This document shows, in pieces, positions 45,531 through 60,600 of a DNA stretch of 64,000 nt; the first letter of the stretch is position 1; each line of letters begins with the position of its first letter. The notes beneath the pieces are model-generated. The model made no database searches. It was not told the DNA's origin and saw only the letters and a list, made by a program, of their open reading frames with translations. The DNA is taken from assembly GCA_916613615.1 (NCBI GenBank), contig OU744724.1:45796662-45860661 (forward strand), in the 5' to 3' direction. Origin of the DNA: Steromphala cineraria. Lineage: Eukaryota > Mollusca > Gastropoda > Trochida > Trochidae. Position numbers and translations under genes: made by a program.

Positions 45531-48500
45531 TTGCAAATATCTCCTAGTCCAGTACCTTGCAAATATCTCCTAGTCCAGTTCCTTGCAAATATCTCCTAGT
45601 CCAGTCCCTTGCAAATATTTCCTAGTCCAGTACCTTGCAAATAACTCCTAGTCCAGTACCTTGCAAATATCTCCTAGTCCAGTTCCTTGCAAATATCTCC
45701 TAGTCCAGTCCCTTGCAAATATTTCCTAGTCCAGTACCTTGCAAATAACTCCTAATCCAGTACCTTGCAAACGTCTCCTAGTCCAGTCCCTTTCAAATAT
45801 CTTCTAGTCTAGTACCTTTCAAATATCTCCTAGTCCAGATCCTTGCAAATATCTCCTAGTCCAGTCCCTTGCAAATATTTCCTAGTCCAGTACCTTGCAA
45901 ATAACTCCTAATCCAGTACCTTGCAAACGTCTCCTAGTCCAGTCCCTTTCAAATATCTTGTAGTCTAGTACCTTTCAAATATCTCCTAGTCCAGATCCTT
46001 GCAAATATCTCCTAGTCCAGTCCCTTGCAAATATTTCCTAGTCCAGTCCATGCAAATATCTCCTAGTCCAGTACCTTGCAAACATCTCCTAGTCCAGTAC
46101 CTTGCAAGTATCTCCTAGTCCAGTACCTTGCAAATATCTCCTAGTCCAGTACCTTGCAAATATCTCCTACTCCAGTACCTTGCAAATATCTCCTAGTCCA
46201 GTCCCTTTCAAATATCTCCTAGTCTAGTACCTTTCAAATATCTCCTAGTCCAGTACCTTGCAAACATCTCCTAGTCCAGTCCCTTTCAAATATCTCCTAG
46301 TCTAGTACCTTACCTTTCAAATATCTCCTAGTGCAGTACCTTGCAAATATCTCCTAGTCCAGTACCTTGCAACTATCTCCTAGTCCACTTCCTTGCAAAT
46401 ATCTCCTAGTCTAGTACCTTACCTTTCAAATATCTCCTAGTGCAGTACCTTGCAAATATCTCCTAGTCCAGTACCTTGCAACTATCTCCTAGTCCAGTTC
46501 CTTGCAAATATCTCCTAGTCCAGTCCCTTGCAAATATTTCCTAGTCCAGTACCTTGCAAATAACTCCTAGTCCAGTACCTTGCAAATATCTCCTAGTCCA
46601 GTTCCTTGCAAATATCTCCTAGTCCAGTCCCTTGCAAATATTTCCTAGTCCAGTACCTTGCAAATAACTCCTAATCCAGTACCTTGCAAACATCTCCTAG
46701 TCCAGTCCCTTTCAAATATCTTCTAGTCTAGTACCTTTCAAATATCTCCTAGTCCAGTACCTTGCAAACATCTCCTAGTCCAGTCCCTTTCAAATATCTC
46801 CTAGTCCAGTCTCTTTCAAATATCTCCTCGTCCAGTACCTTGCAAACATATCCTTGTCTAGTACCTTGCAAACATCTCCTAGTCCAGTACCTTGCAAATA
46901 TCTCCTAGTCCAGTCCCTTGCAAATATTTCCTAGTCTAGTACCTTGCAAATAACTTCTAGTCCAGTACCTTGCAAACATCTCCTAGTCCAGTCCCTTTCA
47001 AATATCTCCTAGTCTAGTACCTTTCAAATATATCCTAGTCCAGTATCTTGAAAACATCTCCTAGTCCAGTCCCTTGCAAATATCTCCTAGTCTATTACCT
47101 TGCAAATATCTCCTAGTCCAGTCCCTTTCAAATATCTCCTAGTCCAGTCCCTTTCAAATATCTCATAGTCCTGTACCTCTCAAATATCTCCTTGTTCAGT
47201 ACCTTTCAAATATCTCCTAGTCCAGTACCTTGCAACAATCTCCTAGTCAGGTACCTTGCAAGTATCTCCTAGTCCAGTCCCTTGCAAACATCTCCTAGTC
47301 CAGTACCTTTCAAATATCTCCTAGTCCAGTACCTTGCAAACATCTCCTAGTCCAGTATCTTGCACATATCTCCTAGTCCAGTCCATGCAAATATCTCCTA
47401 GTCCAGTACCTTGCAAATATCTCCTAGTCCAGTCCCTTGCAAATATCTCTTAGTCCAGTTCCTTGCAAATATATCCTAGTTTAGTACCTTTCAAATATAT
47501 CCTAGTTCAGTACCTTGCAAATATATGTCCTAGTCCAGTACCTTGCAAATATCTCCTAGTCCAGTACCTTTCAAATATCTCCTAGTCCAGTATCTTGCAC
47601 ATATCTCCTAGTCCAGTCCATGCAAATATCTCCTAGTCCAGTACCTTGCAAATATCTCCTAGTTAAGTACCTTGCAAATATCTCCTAGTTCAGTACCTTG
47701 CAAATATCTCCTAGTCAAGTACCTTGCAAATATCTCCTAGTCCAGTCCCTTTCAAATATCTCCTAGTCTAGTACCTTTCAAATAACTCCTAGTCCAGTAC
47801 CTTGCAAACATCTCCTAGTCCAGTCCCTTTCAAATATCTCCTAGTCTAGTACCTTACCTTTCAAATATCTCCTAGTGCAGTACCTTGCAAATATTTCATA
47901 GTCCAGTACCTTTCAAATATCTCCTAGTCCAGTATCTTGCACATATCTCCTAGTCCAGTCCATGCAAATATCTCCTAGTCCAGTACCTTGCAAATATTTC
48001 CTAGTTAAGTACCTTGCAAATATCTCCTAGTCCAGTACCTTGCAAATATCTCCTAGTCCAGTTCCTTGCAAATATCTCCTAGTCCAGTCCATGCAAATAT
48101 TTCCTAGTCCAGTACCTTGCAAATATCTCCTAGTCCAGTCCCTTTCAAATATCTCCTAGTCTAGTACCTTTCAAATATCTCCTAGTCCAGTACCTTGCAA
48201 ACATCTCCTAGTCCAGTCCCTTTCAAATATCTCCCAGTCTAGTACCTTACCGTTCAAATATCTCCTAGTGCAGCACCTTGCAAATATCTCCTAGTCCAGT
48301 ACCTTGCAAATATCTCCTAGTCCAGTTCCTTGCAAATATCTCCTAGTCCAGTCCCTTGCAAATATTTCCTAGTCCAGTACCTTGCAAATAACTCCTAGTC
48401 CAGTACCTTGCAAATATCTCCTAGTCCAGTCCCTTGCAAATATTTCCTAGTCCAGTACCTTGCAAATAACTCCTAGTCCAGTACCTTGCAAATATCTCCT

Positions 48501-51149
48501 AGTCCAGTCCCTTGCAAATATCTCCTAGTCCAGTACCTTGCAAATAACTCCTAGTCCAGTACCTTGCAAATATCTCCTAGTCCAGTCCCTTGCAAATATT
48601 TCCTAGTCCAGTACCTTGCAAATAACTCCTAGTCCAGTACCTTGCAAACATCTCCTAGTCCAGTCCCTTTCAAATATCTCCTAGTCTAGTACCTTTCAAA
48701 TATATCCTAGTTCAGTACCTTGCAAATATATGTCCTAGTCCAGTACCTTGCAAATATCTCCTAGTCCAGTACCTTTCAAATATCTCCTAGTCCAGTATCT
48801 TGCACATATCTCCTAGTCCAGTCCCTGCAAATATCTCCTAGTCCAGTACCTTGCAAATATCTCCTAGTTAAGTACCTTGCAAATATCTCCTAGTTCAGTA
48901 CCTTGCAAATATCTCCTAGTCAAGTACCTTGCAAATATCTCCTAGTCCAGTCCCTTTCAAATATCTCCTAGTCTAGTACCTTTCAAATATCTCCTAGTCC
49001 AGTACCTTGCAAACATCTCCTAGTCCAGTCCCTTTCAAATATCTCCTAGTCTAGTACCTTACCTTTCAAATATCTCCTAGTGCAGTACCTTGCAAATATC
49101 TCCTAGTCCAGTACCTTGCAAATATCTCCTAGTCCAGTTACTTGCAAATATCTCCTAGTCCAGTCCCTTGCAAATATTTCCTAGTCCAGTACCTTGCAAA
49201 TAACTCCTAGTCCAGTACCTTGCAAATATCTCCTAGTCCAGTTCCTTGCAAATATCTCCTAGTCCAGTCCCTTGCAAATATTTCCTAGTCCAGTACCTTG
49301 CAAATAACTCCTAATCCAGTACCTTGCAAACGTCTCCTAGTCCAGTCCCTTTCAAATATCTTGTAGTCTAGTACCTTTCAAATATCTCCTAGTCCAGATC
49401 CTTGCAAATATCTCCTAGTCCAGTCCCTTGCAAATATTTCCTAGTCCAGTCCATGCAAATATCTCCTAGTCCAGTACCTTGCAAACATCTCCTAGTCCAG
49501 TACCTTGCAAGTATCTCCTAGTCCAGTACCTTGCAAATATCTCCTAGTCCAGTACCTTGCAAATATCTCCTAGTCCAGTACCTTGCAAATATCTCCTAGT
49601 CCAGTCCCTTTCAAATATCTCCTAGTCTAGTACCTTTCAAATATCTCCTAGTCCAGTACCTTGCAAACATCTCCTAGTCCAGTCCCTTTCAAATATCTCC
49701 TAGTCTAGTACCTTACCTTTCAAATATCTCCTAGTGCAGTACCTTGCAAATATCTCCTAGTCCAGTACCTTGCAAATATCTCCTAGTCCAGTTCCTTGCA
49801 AATATCTCCTAGTCCAGTCCCTTGCAAATATTTCCTAGTCCAGTACCTTGCAAATAACTCCTAGTCCAGTACCTTGCAAATATCTCCTAGTCCAGTTCCT
49901 TGCAAATATCTCCTAGTCCAGTCCCTTGCAAATATTTCCTAGTCCAGTACCTTGCAAATAACTCCTAATCCAGTACCTTGCAAACATCTCCTAGTCCAGT
50001 CCCTTTCAAATATCTTCTAGTCTAGTACCTTTCAAATATCTCCTAGTCCAGTACCTTGCAAACATCTCCTAGTCCAGTCCCTTTCAAATATCTCCTAGTC
50101 CAGTCTCTTTCAAATATCTCCTCGTCCAGTACCTTGCAAACATATCCTTGTCTAGTACCTTGCAAACATCTCCTAGTCCAGTACCTTGCAAATATCTCCT
50201 AGTCCAGTCCCTTGCAAATATTTCCTAGTCTAGTACCTTGCAAATAACTTCTAGTCCAGTACCTTGCAAACATCTCCTAGTCCAGTCCCTTTCAAATATC
50301 TCCTAGTCTAGTACCTTTCAAATATATCCTAGTCCAGTATCTTGAAAACATCTCCTAGTCCAGTCCCTTGCAAATATCTCCTAGTCTATTACCTTGCAAA
50401 TATCTCCTAGTCCAGTCCCTTTCAAATATCTCCTAGTCCAGTCCCTTTCAAATATCTCATAGTCCTGTACCTTTCAAATATCTCCTTGTTCAGTACCTTT
50501 CAAATATCTCCTAGTCCAGTACCTTGCAACAATCTCCTAGTCAGGTACCTTGCAAGTATCTCCTAGTCCAGTCCCTTGCAAACATCTCCTAGTCCAGTAC
50601 CTTTCAAATATCTCCTAGTCCAGTACCTTGCAAACATCTCCTAGTCCAGTATCTTGCACATATCTCCTAGTCCAGTCCATGCAAATATCTCCTAGTCCAG
50701 TACCTTGCAAATATCTCCTAGTCCAGTCCCTTGCAAATATCTCCTAGTCCAGTTCCTTGCAAATATATCCTAGTTTAGTACCTTTCAAATATATCCTAGT
50801 TCAGTACCTTGCAAATATATGTCCTAGTCCAGTACCTTGCAAATATCTCCTAGTCCAGTACCTTTCAAATATCTCCTAGTCCAGTATCTTGCACATATCT
50901 CCTAGTCCAGTCCATGCAAATATCTCCTAGTCCAGTACCTTGCAAATATTTCCTAGTTAAGTACCTTGCAAATATCTCCTAGTCCAGTACCTTGCAAATA
51001 TCTCCTAGTCCAGTTCCTTGCAAATATCTCCTAGTCCAGTCCATGCAAATATTTCCTAGTCCAGTACCTTGCAAATATCTCCTAGTCCAGTCCCTTTCAA
51101 ATATCTCCTAGTCTAGTACCTTTCAAATATCTCCTAGTCCAGTACCTTT

Positions 51150-51672
51150 CAAATATCTCATAGTCCTGTACCTTTCAAATATCTCCTTGTTCAGTACCTT
51201 TCAAATATCTCCTAGTCCAGTACCTTGCAACAATCTCCTAGTCAGGTACCTTGCAAGTATCTCCTAGTCCAGTCCCTTGCAAACATCTCCTAGTCCAGTA
51301 TCTTGAAAACATCTCCTAGTCCAGTCCCTTGCAAATATCTCCTAGTCTATTACCTTGCAAATATCTCCTAGTCCAGTCCCTTTCAAATATCTCCTAGTCC
51401 AGTCCCTTTCAAATATCTCATAGTCCTGTACCTTTCAAATATCTCCTTGTTCAGTACCTTTCAAATATCTCCTAGTCCAGTACCTTGCAACAATCTCCTA
51501 GTCAGGTACCTTGCAAGTATCTCCTAGTCCAGTCCCTTGCAAACATCTCCTAGTCCAGTACCTTTCAAATATCTCCTAGTCCAGTACCTTGCAAACATCT
51601 CCTAGTCCAGTATCTTGCACATATCTCCTAGTCCAGTCCATGCAAATATCTCCTAGTCCAGTACCTTGCAAA
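51150..51672. repeat. Local 261-bp tandem duplication inside the array
   Basis: The variant series CATAGTCCTGTACC, then CTTGTTCAGTACC, then GCAACAATCTCC, then AGTCAGGTACC starts near 51,156 and again near 51,417, about 261 bp or ten monomers later. Elsewhere this series occurs only once per higher-order block. Confidence 0.6.
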
Positions 51673-54600
51673 TATCTCCTAGTCCAGTCCCTTGCAAATA
51701 TCTCTTAGTCCAGTTCCTTGCAAATATATCCTAGTTTAGTACCTTTCAAATATATCCTAGTTCAGTACCTTGCAAATATATGTCCTAGTCCAGTACCTTG
51801 CAAATATCTCCTAGTCCAGTACCTTTCAAATATCTCCTAGTCCAGTATCTTGCACATATCTCCTAGTCCAGTCCATGCAAATATCTCCTAGTCCAGTACC
51901 TTGCAAATATCTCCTAGTTAAGTACCTTGCAAATATCTCCTAGTTCAGTACCTTGCAAATATCTCCTAGTCAAGTACCTTGCAAATATCTCCTAGTCCAG
52001 TCCCTTTCAAATATCTCCTAGTCTAGTACCTTTCAAATAACTCCTAGTCCAGTACCTTGCAAACATCTCCTAGTCCAGTCCCTTTCAAATATCTCCTAGT
52101 CTAGTACCTTACCTTTCAAATATCTCCTAGTGCAGTACCTTGCAAATATCTCCTAGTCCAGTACCTTGCAAATATCTCCTAGTCCAGTTCCTTGCAAATA
52201 TCTCCTAGTCCAGTCCCTTGCAAATATTTCCTAGTCCAGTACCTTGCAAATAACTCCTAGTCCAGTACCTTGCAAATATCTCCTAGTCCAGTTCCTTGCA
52301 AATATCTCCTAGTCCAGTCCCTTGCAAATATTTCCTAGTCCAGTACCTTGCAAATAACTCCTAATCCAGTACCTTGCAAACGTCTCCTAGTCCAGTCCCT
52401 TTCAAATATCTTCTAGTCTAGTACCTTTCAAATATCTCCTAGTCCAGATCCTTGCAAATATCTCCTAGTCCAGTCCCTTGCAAAGATTTCCTAGTCCAGT
52501 ACCTTGCAAATAACTCCTAATCCAGTACCTTGCAAACGTCTCCTAGTCCAGTCCCTTTCAAATATCTTGTAGTCTAGTACCTTTCAAATATCTCCTAGTC
52601 CAGATCCTTGCAAATATCTCCTAGTCCAGTCCCTTGCAAATATTTCCTAGTCCAGTCCATGCAAATATCTCCTAGTCCAGTACCTTGCAAACATCTCCTA
52701 GTCCAGTACCTTGCAAGTATCTCCTAGTCCAGTACCTTGCAAATATCTCCTAGTCCAGTACCTTGCAAATATCTCCTACTCCAGTACCTTGCAAATATCT
52801 CCTAGTCCAGTCCCTTTCAAATATCTCCTAGTCTAGTACCTTTCAAATATCTCCTAGTCCAGTACCTTGCAAACATCTCCTAGTCCAGTCCCTTTCAAAT
52901 ATCTCCTAGTCTAGTACCTTACCTTTCAAATATCTCCTAGTGCAGTACCTTGCAAATATCTCCTAGTCCAGTACCTTGCAACTATCTCCTAGTCCAGTTC
53001 CTTGCAAATATCTCCTAGTCCAGTCCCTTGCAAATATTTCCTAGTCCAGTACCTTGCAAATAACTCCTAGTCCAGTACCTTGCAAATATCTCCTAGTCCA
53101 GTTCCTTGCAAATATCTCCTAGTCCAGTCCCTTGCAAATATTTCCTAGTCCAGTACCTTGCAAATAACTCCTAGTCCAGTACCTTGCAAACATCTCCTAG
53201 TCCAGTCCCTTTCAAATATCTTCTAGTCTAGTACCTTTCAAATATCTCCTAGTCCAGTACCTTGCAAACATCTCCTAGTCCAGTCCCTTTCAAATATCTC
53301 CTAGTCCAGTCTCTTTCAAATATCTCCTCGTCCAGTACCTTGCAAACATATCCTTGTCTAGTACCTTGCAAATATCTCCTAGTCCAGTACCTTGCAAATA
53401 TCTCCTAGTCCAGTCCCTTTCAAATATCTCCTAGTCTAGTACCTTGCAAATAACTTCTAGTCCAGTACCTTGCAAACATCTCCTAGTCCAGTCCCTTTCA
53501 AATATCTCCTAGTCTAGTACCTTTCAAATATATCCTAGTCCAGTATCTTGAAAACATCTCCTAGTCCAGTCCCTTGCAAATATCTCCTAGTCCAGTCCCT
53601 TGCAAATATCTCCTAGTCCAGTACCTTTCAAATATCTCCTAGTCCAGTCCCTTGCAAATATCTCCTAGTCCTGTACCTTTCAAATATCTCCTTGTTCAGT
53701 ACCTTTCAAATATCTCCTAGTCCAGTACCTTGCAACAATCTCCTAGTCAGGTACCTTGCAAGTATCTCCTAGTCCAGTCCCTTGCAAACATCTCCTAGTC
53801 CAGTACCTTTCAAATATCTCCTAGTCCAGTACCTTGCAAACATCTCCTAGTCCAGTATCTTGCACATATCTCCTAGTCCAGTCCATGCAAATATCTCCTA
53901 GTCCAGTACCTTGCAAATATCTCCTAGTCCAGTCCCTTGCAAATATCTCTTAGTCCAGTTCCTTGCAAATATATCCTAGTTTAGTACCTTTCAAATATAT
54001 CCTAGTTCAGTACCTTGCAAATATATGTCCTAGTCCAGTACCTTGCAAATATCTCCTAGTCCAGTACCTTTCAAATATCTCCTAGTCCAGTATCTTGCAC
54101 ATATCTCCTAGTCCAGTCCATGCAAATATCTCCTAGTCCAGTACCTTGCAAATATCTCCTAGTTAAGTACCTTGCAAATATCTCCTAGTTCAGTACCTTG
54201 CAAATATCTCCTAGTCAAGTACCTTGCAAACATCTCCTAGTCCAGTCCCTTTCAAATATCTCCTAGTCTAGTACCTTACCTTTCAAATATCTCCTAGTGC
54301 AGTACCTTGCAAATATCTCCTAGTCCAGTACCTTGCAAATATCTCCTAGTCCAGTTCCTTGCAAATATCTCCTAGTCCAGTCCCTTGCAAATATTTCCTA
54401 GTCCAGTACCTTGCAAATATCTCCTAGTCCAGTCCCTTTCAAATATCTCCTAGTCTAGTACCTTTCAAATAACTCCTAGTCCAGTACCTTGCAAACATCT
54501 CCTAGTCCAGTCCCTTTCAAATATCTCCTAGTCTAGTACCTTACCTTTCAAATATCTCCTAGTGCAGTACCTTGCAAATATCTCCTAGTCCAGTACCTTG

Positions 54601-57600
54601 CAAATATCTCCTAGTCCAGTTCCTTGCAAATATCTCCTAGTCCAGTCCCTTGCAAATATTTCCTAGTCCAGTACCTTGCAAATAACTCCTAGTCCAGTAC
54701 CTTGCAAATATCTCCTAGTCCAGTTCCTTGCAAATATCTCCTAGTCCAGTCCCTTGCAAATATTTCCTAGTCCAGTACCTTGCAAATAACTCCTAATCCA
54801 GTACCTTGCAAACATCTCCTAGTCCAGTCCCTTTCAAATATCTTCTAGTCTAGTACCTTTCAAATATCTCCTAGTCCAGATCCTTGCAAATATCTCCTAG
54901 TCCAGTCCCTTGCAAATATTTCCTAGTCCAGTCCATGCAAATATCTCCTAGTCCAGTACCTTGCAAACATCTCCTAGTCCAGTACCTTGCAAGTATCTCC
55001 TAGTCCAGTACCTTGCAAATATCTCCTAGTCCAGTACCTTGCAAATATCTCCTAGTCCAGTACCTTGCAAATATCTCCTAGTCCAGTCCCTTTCAAATAT
55101 CTCCTAGTCTAGTACCTTTCAAATATCTCCTAGTCCAGTACCTTGCAAACATCTCCTAGTCCAGTCCCTTTCAAATATCTCCTAGTCTAGTACCTTACCT
55201 TTCAAATATCTCCTAGTCCAGTCCCTTGCAAATATCTCCTAGTCCAGTACCTTGCAAATATCTCCTAGTCCAGTTCCTTGCAAATATCTCCTAGTCCAGT
55301 CCCTTGCAAATATTTCCTAGTCCAGTACCTTGCAAATAACTCCTAGTCCAGTACCTTGCAAATATCTCCTAGTCCAGTCCCTTGCAAATATCTCCTAGTC
55401 CAGTCCCTTGCAAATATTTCCTAGTCCAGTACCTTGCAAATAACTCCTAATCCAGTACCTTGCAAACATCTCCTAGTCCAGTCCCTTTCAAATATCTTCT
55501 AGTCTAGTACCTTTCAAATATCTCCTAGTCCAGTACCTTGCAAACATCTCCTAGTCCAGTCCCTTTCAAATATCTCCTAGTCCAGTCTCTTTCAAATATC
55601 TCCTCGTCCAGTACCTTGCAAACATATCCTTGTCTAGTACCTTGCAAACATCTCCTAGTCCAGTACCTTGCAAATATCTCCTAGTCCAGTCCCTTGCAAA
55701 TATTTCCTAGTCTAGTACCTTGCAAATAACTCCTAGTCCAGTACCTTGCAAACCACTCCTAGTCCAGTCCCTTTCAAATATCTCCTAGTCTAGTACCTTT
55801 CAAATATATCCTAGTCCAGTATCTTGAAAACATCTCCTAGTCCAGTCCCTTGCAAATATCTCCTAGTCTATAACCTTGCAAATATCTCCTAGTCCAGTAC
55901 CTTTCAAATATCTCCCAGTCCCGTCCATGCAAATATCTCCTAGTCCAGTCCCTTTCAAATATCTCCTAGTCCAGTCCCTTTCAAATATCTCATAGTCCTG
56001 TACCTTTCAAATATCTCCTAGTTCAGTACCTTTCAAATTTCTCCTAGTCCAGTACCTTGCAACAATCTCCTAGTCAGGTACCTTGCAAGTATCTCCTAGT
56101 CCAGTCCCTTGCAAACATCTCCTAGTCCAGTACCTTTCAAATATCTCCTAGTCCAGTACCTTGCAAACATCTCCTAGTCCAGTATCTTGCACATATCTCC
56201 TAGTCCAGTCCATGCAAATATCTCCTAGTCCAGTACCTTGCAAACATCTCCTAGTCCAGTACCTTGCAAACATCTCCCAGTCCAGTACCATGCAAAAATC
56301 TCCTAGTCCAGTACCATGCAAATATCTCCTAGTCCAGAACCTTTCAAATATCTCCTAGTCCAGTATCCATGCAAATATCTCCTAGTCCAGTCCATGCAAA
56401 TATCTCCTGGTCCAGTACCTTGCAAACATCTCCTAGTCCAGTACCTTGCAAACATCTCCTAGTCCAGTACCTTGTAAGTATCTCCTAGTCCAGTCCCTTG
56501 CAAACATCTCCTAGTCCAGTACCTTTCAAATATCTCCTAGTCCAGTACCTTGCAAATATCTCCTAGTCCAGTCCCTTGCAAATATCTCCTAGTCTAGTAC
56601 CTTACCTTTCAAATATCTCCTAGTGCAGTACCTTGCAAATATCTCCTAGTCTAGTACCTTGCAAATATCTCCTAGTCCAGTACCTTGCAAACATCTCCTA
56701 GTCCAGTCCCTTTCAAATATCTCCTAGTCTAGTACCTTACCTTTCAAATATCTCCTAGTGCAGTACCTTGCAAATATCTCCTAGTCCAGTACCTTGCAAA
56801 TATCTCCTAGTCCAGTTCCTTGCAAATATCTCCTAGTCCAGTCCCTTGCAAATATTTCCTAGTCCAGTACCTTGCAAATAACTCCTAGTCCAGTACCTTG
56901 CAAATATCTCCTAGTCCAGTTCCTTGCAAATATCTCCTAGTCCAGTCCCTTGCAAATATTTCCTAGTCCAGTACCTTGCAAATAACTCCTAATCCAGTAC
57001 CTTGCAAACATCTCCTAGTCCAGTCCCTTTCAAATATCTTCTAGTCTAGTACCTTTCAAATATCTCCTAGTGCAGCACCTTGCAAATATCTCCTAGTCCA
57101 GTCCCTTTCAAATATCTCCTAGTCTAGTACCTTACCTTTCAAATATCTCCTAGTGCAGTACCTTGCAAATATCTCCTAGTCCAGTTCCTTGCAAATATTT
57201 CCTAGTCCAGTACCTTGCAAATAACTCCTTGTCCAGTACCTTGCAAATATCTCCTAGTCCAGTTCCTTGCAAATATCTCCTAGTCCAGTCCCTTGCAAAT
57301 ATTTCCTAGTCCAGTACCTTGCAAATAACTCCTAATCCAGTACCTTGCAAACATCTCCTAGTCCAGTCCCTTTCAAATATCTTCTAGTCTAGTACCTTTC
57401 AAATATCTCCTAGTCCAGTACCTTGCAAACATCTCCTAGTCCAGTCCCTTTCAAATATCTCCTAGTCCAGTCTCTTTCAAATATCTCCTCGTCCAGTACC
57501 TTGCAAACATATCCTTGTCTAGTACCTTGCAAACATCTCCTAGTCCAGTACCTTGCAAATATCTCCTAGTCCAGTCCCTTGCAAATATTTCCTAGTCTAG

Positions 57601-60600
57601 TACCTTGCAAATAACTTCTAGTCCAGTACCTTGCAAACATCTCCTAGTCCAGTCCCTTTCAAATATCTCCTAGTCTAGTACCTTTCAAATATATCCTAGT
57701 CCAGTATCTTGAAAACATCTCCTAGTCCAGTCCCTTGCAAATATCTCCTAGTCTATTACCTTGCAAATATCTCCTAGTCCAGTCCCTTTCAAATATCTCC
57801 TAGTCCAGTCCCTTTCAAATATCTCATAGTCCTGTACCTTTCAAATATCTCCTTGTTCAGTACCTTTCAAATATCTCCTAGTCCAGTACCTTGCAACAAT
57901 CTCCTAGTCAGGTACCTTGCAAGTATCTCCTAGTCCAGTCCCTTGCAAACATCTCCTAGTCCAGTACCTTTCAAATATCTCCTAGTCCAGTACCTTGCAA
58001 ACATCTCCTAGTCCAGTATCTTGCACATATCTCCTAGTCCAGTCCATGCAAATATCTCCTAGTCCAGTACCTTGCAAATATCTCCTAGTCCAGTCCCTTG
58101 CAAATATCTCTTAATCCAGTTCCTTGCAAATATATCCTAGTTTAGTACCTTTCAAATATATCCTAGTTCAGTACCTTGCAAATATATGTCCTAGTCCAGT
58201 ACCTTGCAAATATCTCCTAGTCCAGTACCTTTCAAATATCTCCTAGTCCAGTATCTTGCACATATCTCCTAGTCCAGTCCATGCAAATATCTCCTAGTCC
58301 AGTACCTTGCAAATATCTCCTAGTTAAGTACCTTGCAAATATCTCCTAGTTCAGTACCTTGCAAATATCTCCTAGTCAAGTACCTTGCAAATATCTCCTA
58401 GTCCAGTCCCTTTCAAATATCTCCTAGTCTAGTACCTTTCAAATAACTCCTAGTCCAGTACCTTGCAAACATCTCCTAGTCCAGTCCCTTTACAATATCT
58501 CCTAGTCTAGTACCTTACCTTTCAAACATCTCCTAGTGCAGTACCTTGCAAATATCTCCTAGTCCAGTACCTTGCAAATATCTCCTAGTCCAGTTCCTTG
58601 CAAATATCTCCTAGTCCAGTCCCTTGCAAATATTTCCTAGTCCAGTACCTTGCAAATAACTCCTAGTCCAGTACCTTGCAAATATCTCCTAGTCCAGTTC
58701 CTTGCAAATATCTCCTAGTCCAGTCCCTTGCAAATATTTCCTAGTCCAGTACCTTGCAAATAACTCCTAATCCAGTACCTTGCAAACGTCTCCTAGTCCA
58801 GTCCCTTTCAAATATCTTCTAGTCTAGTACCTTTCAAATATCTCCTAGTCCAGATCCTTGCAAATATCTCCTAGTCCAGTCCCTTGCAAATATTTCCTAG
58901 TCCAGTCCATGCAAATATCTCCTAGTCCAGTACCTTGCAAACATCTCCTAGTCCAGTACCTTGCAAACATCTCCTAGTCCAGTACCTTGCAAATATCTCC
59001 TAGTCCAGTACCTTGCAAATATCTCCTAGTCCAGTACCTTGCAAATATCTCCTAGTCCAGTCCCTTTCAAATATCTCCTAGTCTAGTACCTTTCAAATAT
59101 CTCCTAGTCCAGTACCTTGCAAACATCTCCTAGTCCAGTCCCTTTCAAATATCTCCTAGTCTAGTACCTTACCTTTCAAATATCTCCTAGTGCAGTACCT
59201 TGCAAATATCTCCTAGTCCAGTACCTTGCAAATATCTCCTAGTCCAGTTCCTTGCAAATATCTCCTAGTCCAGTCCCTTGCAAATATTTCCTAGTCCAGT
59301 ACCTTGCAAATATCTCCTAGTCCAGTACCTTGCAAATATCTCCTAGTCCAGTTCCTTGCAAATATCTCCTAGTCCAGTCCCTTGCAAATATTTCCTAGTC
59401 CAGTACCTTTCAAATAACTCCTAGTCCAGTACCTTGCAAACATCTCCTAGTCCAGTCCCTTTCAAATATCTTCTAGTCTAGTACCTTTCAAATATCTCCT
59501 AGTCCAGTACCTTGCAAACATCTCCTAGTCCAGTCCCTTTCAAATATCTCCTAGTCCAGTCTCTTTCAAATATCTCCTAGTCCAGTACCTTGCAAACATA
59601 TCCTTGTCTAGTACCTTGCAAACATCTCCTAGTCCAGTACCTTGCAAATATCTCCTAGTCCAGTCCCTTGCAAATATTTCCTAGTCTAGTACCTTGCAAA
59701 TAACTCCTAGTCCAGTACCTTGCAAACCACTCCTAGTCCAGTCCCTTTCAAATATCTCCTAGTCTAGTACCTTTCAAATATATCCTAGTCCAGTATCTTG
59801 AAAACATCTCCTAGTCCAGTCCCTTGCAAATATCTCCTAGTCTATAACCTTGCAAATATCTCCTAGTCCAGTACCTTTCAAATATCTCCCAGTCCCGTCC
59901 ATGCAAATATCTCCTAGTCCAGTCCCTTTCAAATATCTCCTAGTCCAGTCCCTTTCAAATATCTCATAGTCCTGTACCTTTCAAATATCTCCTAGTTCAG
60001 TACCTTTCAAATTTCTCCTAGTCCAGTACCTTGCAACAATCTCCTAGTCAGGTACCTTGCAAGTATCTCCTAGTCCAGTCCCTTGCAAACATCTCCTAGT
60101 CCAGTACCTTTCAAATATCTCCTAGTCCAGTACCTTGCAAACATCTCCTAGTCCAGTATCTTGCACATATCTCCTAGTCCAGTCCATGCAAATATCTCCT
60201 AGTCTAGTACCTTACCTTTCAAATATCTCCTAGTGCAGTACCTTGCAAATATCTCCTAGTCTAGTACCTTTCAAATATCTCCTAGTCCAGTACCTTGCAA
60301 ACATCTCCTAGTCCAGTCCCTTTCAAATATCTCCTAGTCCAGTACCTTACCTTTCAAATATCTCCTAGTGCAGTACCTTGCAAATATCTCCTAGTCCAGT
60401 ACCTTGCAAATATCTCCTAGTCCAGTTCCTTGCAAATATCTCCTAGTCCAGTCCCTTGCAAATATTTCCTAGTCCAGTACCTTGCAAATAACTCCTAGTC
60501 CAGTACCTTGCAAATATCTCCTAGTCCAGTTCCTTGCAAATATCTCCTAGTCCAGTCCCTTGCAAATATTTCCTAGTCCAGTACCTTGCAAATAACTCCT

